Source: Ignavibacteriae bacterium HGW-Ignavibacteriae-2 (GTDB taxonomy: Bacteria; Bacteroidota; Ignavibacteria; Ignavibacteriales; Melioribacteraceae). Taken from it: a DNA stretch of 64,000 nt. A model generated the notes under the pieces. It ran no database searches and was not told where the DNA came from. It saw only the letters and a program-made list of their open reading frames with translations. Both the position numbers and the translations under genes were made by a program. This document shows, piece by piece, positions 17,268-26,357 of this stretch; the first letter of the stretch is position 1, and each line of letters opens with the position of its first letter. Where the stretch lies: positions 20,068-84,067 of the forward strand of contig PGYT01000003.1 in NCBI GenBank assembly GCA_002839805.1, in the 5' to 3' direction.

Positions 17268-18518
17268 ATGAAAAAGGTATTTTTAATAATCTTTACTTTA
17301 ACCAGCATGTTAACTCTTTTTGCGCAGAAAAACTTGCAGGAAAAGTTGAGTGGTTATGTTAATCCTGAAGAAATTGTAACTCTTTCTGAAAATATACCTT
17401 TTGCGCAGGCAGTTGAAGTATTGAGCCAAGTGAGTGTTAAACTTACCGGAAAAACAATTGTTTCAACAGCTTCAGTTAATGAACCCATCGGAATTCAAAT
17501 TGATAAAATGCCTTACAAAAGAGTTTTGAATATTATTACTCAAATGAAGAATTTGGTTTACGATGAACAGGAAAGCGCTATAATTATAAAAAGTCCGGCT
17601 ACATCAAACTCAAATCTTAAAGAAGATATTTATGCTTCAGTTGAATCGCGTGAAGTTGAAATTTCAGCAATATTTTTTGAAGCTAATACAAGAGATTCGC
17701 GTGAACAGGGAATAAACTGGGATTATCTGCTTTCTCAAGCGGGATTATCTTTTGGTCCGAAATTGAAAACTTTTATGAGTGCTGCCGATCAACAACAACA
17801 ATCGCAGGGAGCAACAGGTCAGGTGGTTGAAACACCTGATTTTACAATAGAGAATAAGACAGAATTTGATTTGGGAAGTTTTAAAGGCAACGCAACTGCA
17901 GCTTTTAAGTTTTTTGAAAATCAGAATCTTGGAGAAATTATTGCAAGGCCTTCTATTTCGGTAAGAAATAAAATGAAAGGAAGAATACAAATAGGAGAGG
18001 ACATTTCTATAAAGGAAAGAGATTTTTCGGGAAATTTAATCGACAAGTTCTTTTCAACTGGAACCATAATTGAAGTTACGCCTTACATTTACACCGAGGA
18101 TGGAATAAATTATATATTACTTAAACTGATGGTTGAGCGAAGCAGCGGCACTCCAGGACAAATTAGCACCACAATTCAAAAAACTAATGCTACTACTGAA
18201 GTCCTGATGCTTGACGGCGAAGAAACAATAATCGGTGGTTTATTTGTTAACAACGAAGTTTCTGAAAGACGTGGAATTCCTTTTCTTAAAGATTTGCCAT
18301 GGTGGGTTTTTGGTATTCGGTACCTAACAGGTTACAATAGTGAGACTTTGGAAAAAAGGGAAATAATAATACTAATAAAAACAAATATTCTTCCCACACT
18401 TAAAGAAAGGATTGAACTGAAGAAAAATGAAAATTTGATTAGAAAAACTATTGAAGAAACAGAGAAGGAAATTGAATCCCATAAATCGAATACAATGAAG
18501 AAAGAGAAAGAAGAATAA
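17268..18518 (+). CDS. pilQ: short PilQ/GspD-family outer-membrane secretin
   Basis: Outer-membrane secretin through which the pilus exits, 416 residues from the chosen ATG. That start gives a good signal peptide (KKVFLIIFTLTSMLTLFAQ) one base after the previous stop; a TTG ten codons earlier would put basic residues before it and is less likely. An STN/N0-like domain (about 35-115) precedes the secretin core: ISAIFFEANTRDSREQGINWDYL, RPSISVRNK, the gate region, and the family signature LDGEETIIGGLF, then RRGIPFLKDLPWW. It has no AMIN domains and only one short N-domain, so it is far smaller than PilQ of Proteobacteria (about 700). A lysine/glutamate-rich tail ends the protein. Confidence 0.85.
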   Translation: MKKVFLIIFTLTSMLTLFAQKNLQEKLSGYVNPEEIVTLSENIPFAQAVEVLSQVSVKLTGKTIVSTASVNEPIGIQIDKMPYKRVLNIITQMKNLVYDEQESAIIIKSPATSNSNLKEDIYASVESREVEISAIFFEANTRDSREQGINWDYLLSQAGLSFGPKLKTFMSAADQQQQSQGATGQVVETPDFTIENKTEFDLGSFKGNATAAFKFFENQNLGEIIARPSISVRNKMKGRIQIGEDISIKERDFSGNLIDKFFSTGTIIEVTPYIYTEDGINYILLKLMVERSSGTPGQISTTIQKTNATTEVLMLDGEETIIGGLFVNNEVSERRGIPFLKDLPWWVFGIRYLTGYNSETLEKREIIILIKTNILPTLKERIELKKNENLIRKTIEETEKEIESHKSNTMKKEKEE

Positions 18519-18520
18519 TA

Positions 18521-18895
18521 ATGCACTCGATTCTAATAGTCGATGATGATATAAATCTTTGTACTGTATTATCCGAAGAATTAAACGAAATCGGGTTTAA
18601 TGCAACAGCAGTAAATTCGGCCGACAAGGCTATCAGTTTTATAGAAAATAATCAATTAGATTTAATTTTATTAGATCTGAAAATGCCAGAGAAGGACGGT
18701 TTTTATGTTTTAAACTCTTTAAAAGAAATGGGGATAAAAGTTAAAGTAATTGTTCTAACCGCTTATGCCGACGTCCAGAGTGCAATAGATTCGGCAAAAT
18801 TAGGTGCGAACAATTTTATCAGTAAACCTTATGATCTAGATGATTTAATAATTACTGTCCGGAAAGTTTTACAAACAGAAGACAATGAAAATTAA
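18521..18895 (+). CDS. single-domain response regulator
   Basis: A stand-alone receiver domain of 124 residues with all key residues: the acidic pair (VDDDIN), phospho-acceptor Asp in LILLDLKMPEKDG, the Thr of VLTAYAD and the Lys in ISKPYD. It has no output domain, so it must act by protein contact or phosphotransfer, as CheY- or Spo0F-like proteins do. It begins two bases after the secretin stop and overlaps the following hybrid kinase by 11 bases. It is therefore translationally coupled to both pilus and signalling genes, and may carry a signal to the pilus motors. Confidence 0.9.
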   Translation: MHSILIVDDDINLCTVLSEELNEIGFNATAVNSADKAISFIENNQLDLILLDLKMPEKDGFYVLNSLKEMGIKVKVIVLTAYADVQSAIDSAKLGANNFISKPYDLDDLIITVRKVLQTEDNEN

Positions 18896-21662
18896 TGTTC
18901 GTATTACTCTCATCACTTTTCTTGTTGTAGTAATCGTTTCAGGAGTATCTTCCTTAGTATATTATTCCACTACAAATGCAATCCTAGAATCCAGAAACAC
19001 TAAAAATATTATTAATAGCACCAACGATTTTGTTTTTTTTCTGGAATCCAGTATCGATAAAACCAATGAAGATTTTCAGAAGTATTACCTAAATAAAAAC
19101 AAAATAGAACCTATTAATATAGACAGTACAAGTGTTGATTTAATTTTTTCTATAGGTGAAGAAAATCAGGTAAAAATTATTGCAATTAAAACAGGGATAA
19201 TAATAAACAGACGTTTTAATACTTTTAAGGATTTTGTAGACGATAACCCGCACTTGATTGTACAATTCTTTAAGAATTGGGAAGGCGCCACAATTTATTA
19301 CGCTATAGTTATCGATGAAAAATTTCTTAATGAAGCTTCAAAAAAAATTAGAGCCGATGTAGCTCTTATGATAGACAATTTGCCCTATAATTACTCGAAT
19401 TCAAATGAAAACAGCAATTATGTGGCAAACATGATAAATTCACAAAATAAGCTGAAATATTTAAATAATTTCGATATTATAAATTCTTCCACCAGCGGGG
19501 CCGATTTTGTTGCAGTAAAATATCAGCCTAAAAACATTTTAACATCTACATCCAAATTTAGTTTTTTAGTTTTCTCGCTTTATTCAGAGTTGTATTATTT
19601 TACTGATACAATGAAAATTATAATTCCAGTAATAATATTGACCGGAATTGTACTGGCAATGATATTTGCTCTTGTTTTTACAGCAAAATTCAGAAAACAA
19701 ATTTCCCTATTAACCGAAGCCACTACAATTAATCGCCAGGGGAATCTGGATTATCATGTCCCGATCATTTCTAAAGACGAAATAGGAAATTTAGGCGTTA
19801 CATTCAATCAAATGATTTCTGAAATTAACAACAAAGAAAAACTGGAAAAACAATATGCCGAATTTATTGTTATACTTAACCAGAACATTACTTTGAAAGA
19901 TTTATCACATTCGGTTCTAGTAAAAATTCTGGAATCAGTTAATTTTAAATTTGGTGCCATCTATTTGCAACAGGAAGACGATTTGAGTGTACTCTGCAGC
20001 ATCGGGCTGGATAAGAATTACAATGTTGATATTGAAAACACCGGACTGTACAAAAGCGTAATTGAACAACGTGAATCCGTTGAAATGAAATTTGAAGAAA
20101 ATATGCCAGTTATTCGCAGCGCAATTCTTGAAATTGAAATAAGGTATTTGGTTATTGTACCGATAATTTTCGGCGACAAATTTTTAGGACTTATTGAATT
20201 AGTAAGTGAAACAATTCCAATTATTTCACCAAGAGAGTTTTTGGAGAAAATTAAAGAACAATTGGCAATAGGGTTGAACAATTCGTTATCATATCAGAAA
20301 CTTTCTAAACTTGTTGATGAACTGAAACAATTGAATGAGGAATATCATAAACAAAACATACAAATTAGTGGACATAACGAGGAACTTGTTAAGCTGCACT
20401 CACAATTGAAAGAAAAGGCTTCAGAACTGGAAGAGGAAAAAAGAAAAGCTGTTGAATTATCTCACGTTAAGTCGCAGTTTCTGGCAAGTATGTCGCACGA
20501 ATTAAAAACTCCTCTCAATTCTATTATTGGATTAAGTGAACTAACTGAAAAAGATCCAGCATCTCTTCAAAAAACTAAAGATCGAGTAAAAATTGTATTA
20601 AGAAACAGCAAAAAACTGCTCGGGATGATTAACAATATTTTAGAGTTTTCAAAAATTGAAGCTGGGAAATACGATGTAAATAAACAAAACTTTTTGCCCT
20701 CCGAATTTTTAACAGAAATATATTTAAGTTCCGAAATTTTATTTAGCGAGAAACAACTGCCGTTTACAATTAAAATTAACAGTTCAAAAAATCTACTTCT
20801 TAATACGGATAAAACTAAAGTCGAACACATTCTACTTAATTTGATCAGTAACGCTGCTAAATTTACAGATATTGGTTCTGTGACTATGAATGTCGAAAAA
20901 GTAGATGCCAGGGATGTTAAGTTTAGTATTATTGATACGGGAATTGGAATTTCTGAAACTAATCAACAGAAAATTTTCAATGAATTTAGCCAAGTTGAAT
21001 CGGGAAATAGCAGAAAATACAGTGGGGCGGGTTTAGGATTGGCTATCTGCGCAAGATATGCTGAAATATTAAACGCTTCTATTGGCGTAAATAGTTTAGA
21101 GGGAGTAGGCTCAACATTTACGTTGCTAATTAGTGAGGCAATATCTGAAGAAATACCATTTCACAACGAAAAAGAATTTTTGATATCTTCTGATAGAAAA
21201 AATAAAAAAATTAACACTCCCGATTCATTACTAACAGTAAATCAATCTTTAATTCCCGACGAAAGTTCGAAAACTCTTTTGCCCCAGATCTTATTAGTAG
21301 ACGATGATAAAGATACTTTATATACAGTAGGTGAAATTCTTACCAATCTTGGTTACAATCTGCATTATGCAAACAACGGGATAGAATGTTTGGCTAAGTT
21401 GGAAGAAATTAAGCCTGATTTAATTCTGCTTGATATTATGATGCCAGAAATGGACGGTTTTGAGACTATAAAAAAAATAAGAGCCAGCGAATCTTTAAAA
21501 TATCTTAAAGTATTCGCTTTAACCGCTCACGCAATGCTTGATGATAAACATATTATTGAACAAACCGGCTTTGATGATTTAATAACAAAACCGGTTGAAA
21601 ATACAACAATTCAATTAAAAGTTAAACAAGCCATTATCAATAACAATAGAAAACCAGTATGA
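18885..21662 (+). CDS. membrane hybrid histidine kinase (HAMP, GAF, HisKA, HATPase, receiver)
   Basis: A sensor kinase of 925 residues. Transmembrane helix 1 (about 8-28), an extracytoplasmic sensor of some 210 residues with no named fold, helix 2 (about 245-270), then HAMP (270-320), GAF (about 325-490) and a coiled coil. The HisKA box (SMSHELKTPLNS) has phospho-acceptor H538. The ATPase domain shows NLISNAAKFTD, DTGIGIS and GAGLGLAICARY. A C-terminal receiver carries D850 in LILLDIMMPEMDG. All catalytic residues are intact. It is flanked by a single receiver and a receiver with an orphan histidine box, which together could form a phosphorelay. Position behind the secretin suggests control of piliation or twitching, an inference from context. 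Confidence 0.93.
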   Translation: MKINVRITLITFLVVVIVSGVSSLVYYSTTNAILESRNTKNIINSTNDFVFFLESSIDKTNEDFQKYYLNKNKIEPINIDSTSVDLIFSIGEENQVKIIAIKTGIIINRRFNTFKDFVDDNPHLIVQFFKNWEGATIYYAIVIDEKFLNEASKKIRADVALMIDNLPYNYSNSNENSNYVANMINSQNKLKYLNNFDIINSSTSGADFVAVKYQPKNILTSTSKFSFLVFSLYSELYYFTDTMKIIIPVIILTGIVLAMIFALVFTAKFRKQISLLTEATTINRQGNLDYHVPIISKDEIGNLGVTFNQMISEINNKEKLEKQYAEFIVILNQNITLKDLSHSVLVKILESVNFKFGAIYLQQEDDLSVLCSIGLDKNYNVDIENTGLYKSVIEQRESVEMKFEENMPVIRSAILEIEIRYLVIVPIIFGDKFLGLIELVSETIPIISPREFLEKIKEQLAIGLNNSLSYQKLSKLVDELKQLNEEYHKQNIQISGHNEELVKLHSQLKEKASELEEEKRKAVELSHVKSQFLASMSHELKTPLNSIIGLSELTEKDPASLQKTKDRVKIVLRNSKKLLGMINNILEFSKIEAGKYDVNKQNFLPSEFLTEIYLSSEILFSEKQLPFTIKINSSKNLLLNTDKTKVEHILLNLISNAAKFTDIGSVTMNVEKVDARDVKFSIIDTGIGISETNQQKIFNEFSQVESGNSRKYSGAGLGLAICARYAEILNASIGVNSLEGVGSTFTLLISEAISEEIPFHNEKEFLISSDRKNKKINTPDSLLTVNQSLIPDESSKTLLPQILLVDDDKDTLYTVGEILTNLGYNLHYANNGIECLAKLEEIKPDLILLDIMMPEMDGFETIKKIRASESLKYLKVFALTAHAMLDDKHIIEQTGFDDLITKPVENTTIQLKVKQAIINNNRKPV

Positions 21663-22327
21663 AAAAAATTCTAATCGTAGACGATCAACCGGATAATGTT
21701 TTTATTCTTGAAGATAGACTAAAAAGAGAAGGATTTGAAACTATAAGTGCTTACGACGGGCCTACTTGTCTGCAAAAAGCAGAAGATGACAATCCGGATT
21801 TAGTTTTGCTCGATGTAATGATGCCCGGTATGTCGGGATTCGAGGCATGCGAAAAACTTGTATCCAATGAAAAAACAAAGTCTATCCCCGTTATTCTTGT
21901 TACAGCGCTCACGGATATTGAAGATATTAAAAAGGGACTATCAGTAGGTGCCTTCGATTATATTAAAAAACCTTATAATAGGGCGGAATTAATCGCTCGA
22001 GTTAACTCTGCTCTGCGATTTAGCGAATCTAACAAAGTATTGATAGAAGTGGAAAAAATTAAAACTTTTGCAGCAACGGTAATTACTGCCAATCACGAAA
22101 TTAAACAGCCGTTAACTCTTATAAACCTATCTACCGCTGCAATAACACGTGAATTGGGCCGTGAAGAGCTAAGGAAGGAAGTAATACAAAAACGGATAAT
22201 GTTTATTGACAATGCCACTAAGGATATAATTAGAGTACTGGAAAAATTTAATCAAATCAAAAAACCTGTAATTACAGATTATGTTAATAATTTAAAAATG
22301 GTTGATCTGGATAAATCGGAGGAATAA
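21659..22327 (+). CDS. receiver protein with an orphan histidine-box domain, no ATPase domain
   Basis: 222 residues. Residues 1-120 are a complete receiver (VDDQPDN, LVLLDVMMPGMSG, LVTALTD, IKKPYN). The remaining 100 residues have no DNA-binding output. They contain NHEIKQPLTLINLS (H146), which matches the H-box of a HisKA dimerisation domain (H-E-x-x-x-P), in a predicted helical hairpin. No HATPase domain follows. That makes it a candidate phosphotransfer intermediate or a competitor for kinase dimerisation. The start overlaps the hybrid-kinase stop (ATGA-type), so the two are coupled. It ends exactly where the convergent kinase gene begins (no gap), and no terminator is visible there. Confidence 0.85.
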   Translation: MKKILIVDDQPDNVFILEDRLKREGFETISAYDGPTCLQKAEDDNPDLVLLDVMMPGMSGFEACEKLVSNEKTKSIPVILVTALTDIEDIKKGLSVGAFDYIKKPYNRAELIARVNSALRFSESNKVLIEVEKIKTFAATVITANHEIKQPLTLINLSTAAITRELGREELRKEVIQKRIMFIDNATKDIIRVLEKFNQIKKPVITDYVNNLKMVDLDKSEE

Positions 22328-23740
22328 TTAATTCAGTAATATTTTAATCTCTTCTAGTAATTCCTTGAAGTCGTAAGGTTTTGTCATTATTCTGTTTACA
22401 GAAAGTTCAGATATGGCATCATCATTTAATATTGATTGTGAACCGGATGTTAGAATTATCGGATTTTTATAATTTAAGACTCTAAGTTTTCGTATACATT
22501 CTATTCCATTCATAGCCGGCATTTTCCGATCGATAATCATTAAATCTATTTCGGTTTCTGTTTGTAAAATATTTAGTACTTCCAAACCGTTTCGTGTCTT
22601 AATTACTTTGTAATTATAAGATTCAAGTAAATCTGTTAATAACTCCAAAATAGTTTCCTCATCGTCAGCTATAAGAATGATTTTTTCGTTATTGGCAGTG
22701 AGTTCGCTTTTTTGGAACATATCTCTTGCAGGTAAATAAATAACGAATTCTGTGCCCAACAGCCATTTGCTTTTAACTTCGATGTATCCATTGTGATCGG
22801 TAATTATACTTTTTACAATATTTAATCCAAGTCCCGATTCTCTGTTTCTTATTTTTGTGGAAAACTCGGGATTAAATACTTTATGGATGTGTTTTTTACG
22901 AATACCTGAGCCATTATCTTTAACAGTGATTTTCACGTACTGTTTAATAGATTTGTTGTAGTTAGCGGGCAATGAGTTTGAGTTTATATTTGATGCGGAA
23001 ATAGAAATTGTACCTTTTCGTCTAATTGCTTCGGAAGAGTTTATACTTAAATTTAATAGGACTCTGTAAATATCTGAATAATTGGAAGTGATGAAACTCA
23101 AATCATTGTCAATATTCATTTTAATATTAATATCGCTTCTAACAATGTTCTGAAGTGAATTTTCAAGTTCCTCGAGAAGCTGCCTTAGGTCTACTTTCTT
23201 TTTAATAGATTCCCTTGAAGTGTTTTCCGATAATACTTGTTGAATGATATCGGCCGCTCTTTGAGAATTTATTTCTAGGGTGTCTAGCAAATGTTTAGGA
23301 TACTCTCCTTTTTCATAATTTGATTTTAGAAAAGATGCGCTATTGGAAATACTTGTTAAAATGTTATTCAGATCGTGGGCAAAGTTTTTTATCGATTTAA
23401 CTCTTCTGCTTAGTTTGTCGGAGGTTTGTTTATTCTCCTCCAAATAAATAATGTAACCTATTTTATCATGTTTTTCCTTCGTACTAATTATCCGAACTTC
23501 CCAAAATAAATTTTCTTCAACTATCACATCGTCACTATCTAATCTTGCTGTATCCAGATCAAATAATTGATCTATTTTTACACCTAAAATATTCCCCTCG
23601 ATCATTGAAGCAAATACTTTTGTGTGCCAAATCAATTCTTTGTTTTTATCGGCAATTGCCAAAGGGATATTTAAGGAATCGAAAAGACTAAGACTGCTCT
23701 TAGAAAAAAAGTTCACCGGATTCTGCATTGCTGAAGGCAT
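22328..23740 (-). CDS. soluble PAS-type histidine kinase with C-terminal receiver
   Basis: 470 residues without transmembrane segments, so cytoplasmic. A PAS-like domain (about 12-110, SLNIPLAIADKNKELIW) is followed by a HisKA box of the NtrB-like type (FAHDLNNILTSI, H122). The ATPase domain (NLSINSSEAIRRKGT, DNGSGIRKKH, SGLGLNIVKSI) precedes a receiver with LMIIDRKMPAMNG. H-D-L-N-N kinases commonly pair with sigma-54 activators, and the gene immediately upstream (one base apart) encodes one. The pair is therefore very probably a cognate two-component system. Pilus control like PilS/PilR is plausible from location, but PilS is membrane-bound and this protein is not. Confidence 0.92.
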   Translation of the reverse strand: MPSAMQNPVNFFSKSSLSLFDSLNIPLAIADKNKELIWHTKVFASMIEGNILGVKIDQLFDLDTARLDSDDVIVEENLFWEVRIISTKEKHDKIGYIIYLEENKQTSDKLSRRVKSIKNFAHDLNNILTSISNSASFLKSNYEKGEYPKHLLDTLEINSQRAADIIQQVLSENTSRESIKKKVDLRQLLEELENSLQNIVRSDINIKMNIDNDLSFITSNYSDIYRVLLNLSINSSEAIRRKGTISISASNINSNSLPANYNKSIKQYVKITVKDNGSGIRKKHIHKVFNPEFSTKIRNRESGLGLNIVKSIITDHNGYIEVKSKWLLGTEFVIYLPARDMFQKSELTANNEKIILIADDEETILELLTDLLESYNYKVIKTRNGLEVLNILQTETEIDLMIIDRKMPAMNGIECIRKLRVLNYKNPIILTSGSQSILNDDAISELSVNRIMTKPYDFKELLEEIKILLN

Positions 23741-23741
23741 T

Positions 23742-25088
23742 TTATTTTAGATCGTATTTTTTAATTTTTGAATACAGTGTTTTTTGAGCAATTCCCAGAG
23801 CTTTAGCCGTCAATTCCCTATTCCATTCAAACTCGTCTAAAACTCTGCTGATATGTGCTTTTTCAATGTAATCTAGATTTAGGATGCGTCCATGTTCATC
23901 ATAAATCCCGTCAGAAGTTGTCATACTCCCCCGCGGTAAATTAAGATCTTTTACTTTTATCGTTTCACCGTCAGAGAAAATTAAGGCTCGCTCAATTGTA
24001 TGAGCCAATTCGCGAACGTTGCCCGGCCAGGCATAATTTATCAATGCATTTTCAGCTTCTGTAGATAAAGTTTTAAGACTTCGAATGGGCGAGTTTTTTT
24101 GCAAAAAATAATTTGCTAACAATAATACGTCTTTGCCTCTGTCTCTGCAAGGAGGAATAGTAAGTGTAATAACATTCAATCTAAACAAAAGGTCTCGTCT
24201 AAACGTTTTATTCTCGGCTTCTTCCATTAAGTTTTTATTTGTCGCGCCAATTACTCGAACATCAGAATTTAAATTTGTTATTCCGCCTACTCTTCGAAAT
24301 TCACCTTTTTCTAGAAACCGAAGTAGTTTTGGTTGAAGTGTTAAACTGAGTTCCCCGATTTCATCCAAAAATAGTGTTCCACCGCTTGCAATTTCAACCA
24401 ATCCCTGTTTTGCTGTTTTTGCGTCTGTAAATGCGCCCTTTTCATAACCAAATAATTCACTTTCCATCAGCTGATCGGGCAGTGACGCACAGTTTATTGC
24501 CACAAGAGGCTTTTTATTTCTATTCGAGTTTTTATGTATGAACTCCGCAAACAATTCTTTGCCGGTTCCAGTTTCTCCTTCGAGCAAAATATTAGAATCC
24601 GATTTCGCGGCTCTTTCGGCCAGGCTGATTACTTCCCTTATGGCCTTACTTTCTCCTATTATCGAATGAGGCGCAAACTTATCAACTTTAGAAGACAAGA
24701 TTTTATTTTTAACCACAAGATCTTTATGTTCTAAAGCACGGTCAATAACCACGACTAATTGACCAAACTCATAAGGCTTCGGAATAAAATCGTATGCACC
24801 GTTTTTAATACAGTCTATAGCGGTTCGCACATCTGTTTTTGCGGTTAAGATAATTACTTGAACGCTTGGGTGGTGTTCGTTTGCGTATGCTAGAACTTCT
24901 TCGCCATGAACTTCAGTCATTTCCAGATCTAGCAGTAGCACATCGTAAGTTTTACTTTTTAGGTTTTCAATCGCAAATTTACCATCAAATACAATATCAA
25001 CTACATAACCTTCGCTGACAAGCTCTTCTTTTAATAGATAACACAGAGTTTGATCGTCGTCGGCAATTAAAATTCTAGAATTAATCAT
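23742..25088 (-). CDS. NtrC-family sigma-54-dependent response regulator
   Basis: 448 residues in the standard three-domain order. The receiver (1-120) has the acidic pair ADDDQ and phospho-acceptor Asp in LLLDLEMTEVHG. The AAA+ sigma-54 interaction domain has Walker A GETGTGKE (about 170), GAFTDA loop 1, Walker B LFLDEIGEL and an arginine-finger region DLLFRLNV. The Fis-type helix-turn-helix is at the C-terminus (ELTAKALGIAQKTLYSKIKKY). GAFTDA in place of GAFTGA is a common working variant. It is translated just ahead of its soluble kinase partner. Targets are unknown; a weak sigma-54-like sequence precedes the pilins. No sigma-54 gene is in the window. Confidence 0.95.
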   Translation of the reverse strand: MINSRILIADDDQTLCYLLKEELVSEGYVVDIVFDGKFAIENLKSKTYDVLLLDLEMTEVHGEEVLAYANEHHPSVQVIILTAKTDVRTAIDCIKNGAYDFIPKPYEFGQLVVVIDRALEHKDLVVKNKILSSKVDKFAPHSIIGESKAIREVISLAERAAKSDSNILLEGETGTGKELFAEFIHKNSNRNKKPLVAINCASLPDQLMESELFGYEKGAFTDAKTAKQGLVEIASGGTLFLDEIGELSLTLQPKLLRFLEKGEFRRVGGITNLNSDVRVIGATNKNLMEEAENKTFRRDLLFRLNVITLTIPPCRDRGKDVLLLANYFLQKNSPIRSLKTLSTEAENALINYAWPGNVRELAHTIERALIFSDGETIKVKDLNLPRGSMTTSDGIYDEHGRILNLDYIEKAHISRVLDEFEWNRELTAKALGIAQKTLYSKIKKYDLK

Positions 25089-25177
25089 TTTGCCTACAAT
25101 TGTTAATAATACCTGAGAAATATATGAAATTATCGAAAATTAATTGGAATATTAAACCATTTATAAAATATTGTTCG

Positions 25178-26128
25178 CTACCATGGCAGTTTTTTTAGAT
25201 CAATATTTCCACCTGAAATTATCAAACATATGTTTTGTCCTGCAAAAAGCTCTCTATGTTTTAAAACAACGGCAAGGGGCACTGCACCGGAAGGTTCAAC
25301 TATTATTTTCATACGTTCCCAAATAAGTTTCATCGCTTCAATAATCAAATTATCTTCAACAGTTAAAATTGATTCCACATGCTGTTTGATAATATTATAA
25401 GTTTTATCGCTCAATGAAGTTAGCAGACCATCGGCAATTGTATTGGGATTTACAGAGGGATATACTTTCGAGTCACGAATGGATTTAAACGCATCATCAG
25501 CTCCCGCGGGTTCTGCGCCTATTACTTTTGTGTGAGGAGAAAAATATTTTGCGGAGAGACAAGTTCCGCTCAATAATCCTCCGCCCCCCACAGGGGCAAT
25601 AATAAAATTCAAAAAATTCAGCTCATCAAACACTTCTTTTGCACATGTGGCTTGACCCTCGATAACATGATTGTTGTTGAAAGGATGAATAAACACGGCG
25701 CCTGTGCGATTAAGAACTTTTTCGAGCTCCGCCTCTCTTGATGTTAAAGTTGATTCCGAATATATAATTTCCCCTTCGTATTCTTTTACAGCTGCTTTTT
25801 TAATTTCGGGCGCGCTATTGGGCATTACAATAAATGCTTTAACACCCTTTAACTTAGCAGCTAATGCTATTGCCGCAGCATGATTACCGCTTGAATGTGT
25901 GGCAACTCCTTTGTTCAATTCCTGCTCACTTAAGCTGAGAATAGCGTTGGACGCTCCCCGCATTTTAAAAGCACCCACCTTTTGAAAGTTTTCGCATTTA
26001 AAAAATAATTTTGTCCCGGTAATTGCATCAATTGAACGGGAAGTTAAAATTGGGGTTTTATGAATAAATGATTCTATTCTTTTGTGAGCTGCAATAATCT
26101 CATTTGAGGATGGGAAAATAGAATTCAT
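25178..26128 (-). CDS. PLP-dependent threonine/serine dehydratase (threonine ammonia-lyase type)
   Basis: Fold-type II PLP enzyme, 316 residues, likely converting threonine to 2-oxobutyrate and ammonia, or serine to pyruvate. The PLP lysine is in GAFKMRGASNAI, the substrate loop is SSGNHAAAIA, and the phosphate-binding glycines are GGGGLLSG. It lacks the C-terminal ACT regulatory domain of biosynthetic IlvA (about 500 residues), so it is the short, catabolic or serine-racemase-like form; these cannot be separated by eye. It stands alone, with about 90 bases between it and the sigma-54 regulator gene and a 229-base divergent gap on the other side. Confidence 0.88.
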   Translation of the reverse strand: MNSIFPSSNEIIAAHKRIESFIHKTPILTSRSIDAITGTKLFFKCENFQKVGAFKMRGASNAILSLSEQELNKGVATHSSGNHAAAIALAAKLKGVKAFIVMPNSAPEIKKAAVKEYEGEIIYSESTLTSREAELEKVLNRTGAVFIHPFNNNHVIEGQATCAKEVFDELNFLNFIIAPVGGGGLLSGTCLSAKYFSPHTKVIGAEPAGADDAFKSIRDSKVYPSVNPNTIADGLLTSLSDKTYNIIKQHVESILTVEDNLIIEAMKLIWERMKIIVEPSGAVPLAVVLKHRELFAGQNICLIISGGNIDLKKLPW

Positions 26129-26357
26129 ATAATATATTTCTCTGTAAATTAATAGGTGTAATTTATTATCAATATCGATCGGATTATAATTAATTTTGTG
26201 GTGTTTTGTAATTCCAAAAATAGATATTTTTCAAAAAATTATTCACTTTTAATTTGGAACTAACTCAACTTGCAACACAAATTTTATAAGCAAAATATAT
26301 TCAATAAAATTATCTTTATGTGCAAGAATTATCACTCATTAAAAATGATTATATATT

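Noticed and set aside
23742..25088. GAFTDA as a disabled GAFTGA motif in the sigma-54 regulator
   Set aside because: GAFTDA is a frequent variant in working NtrC-family regulators; Walker motifs are intact.
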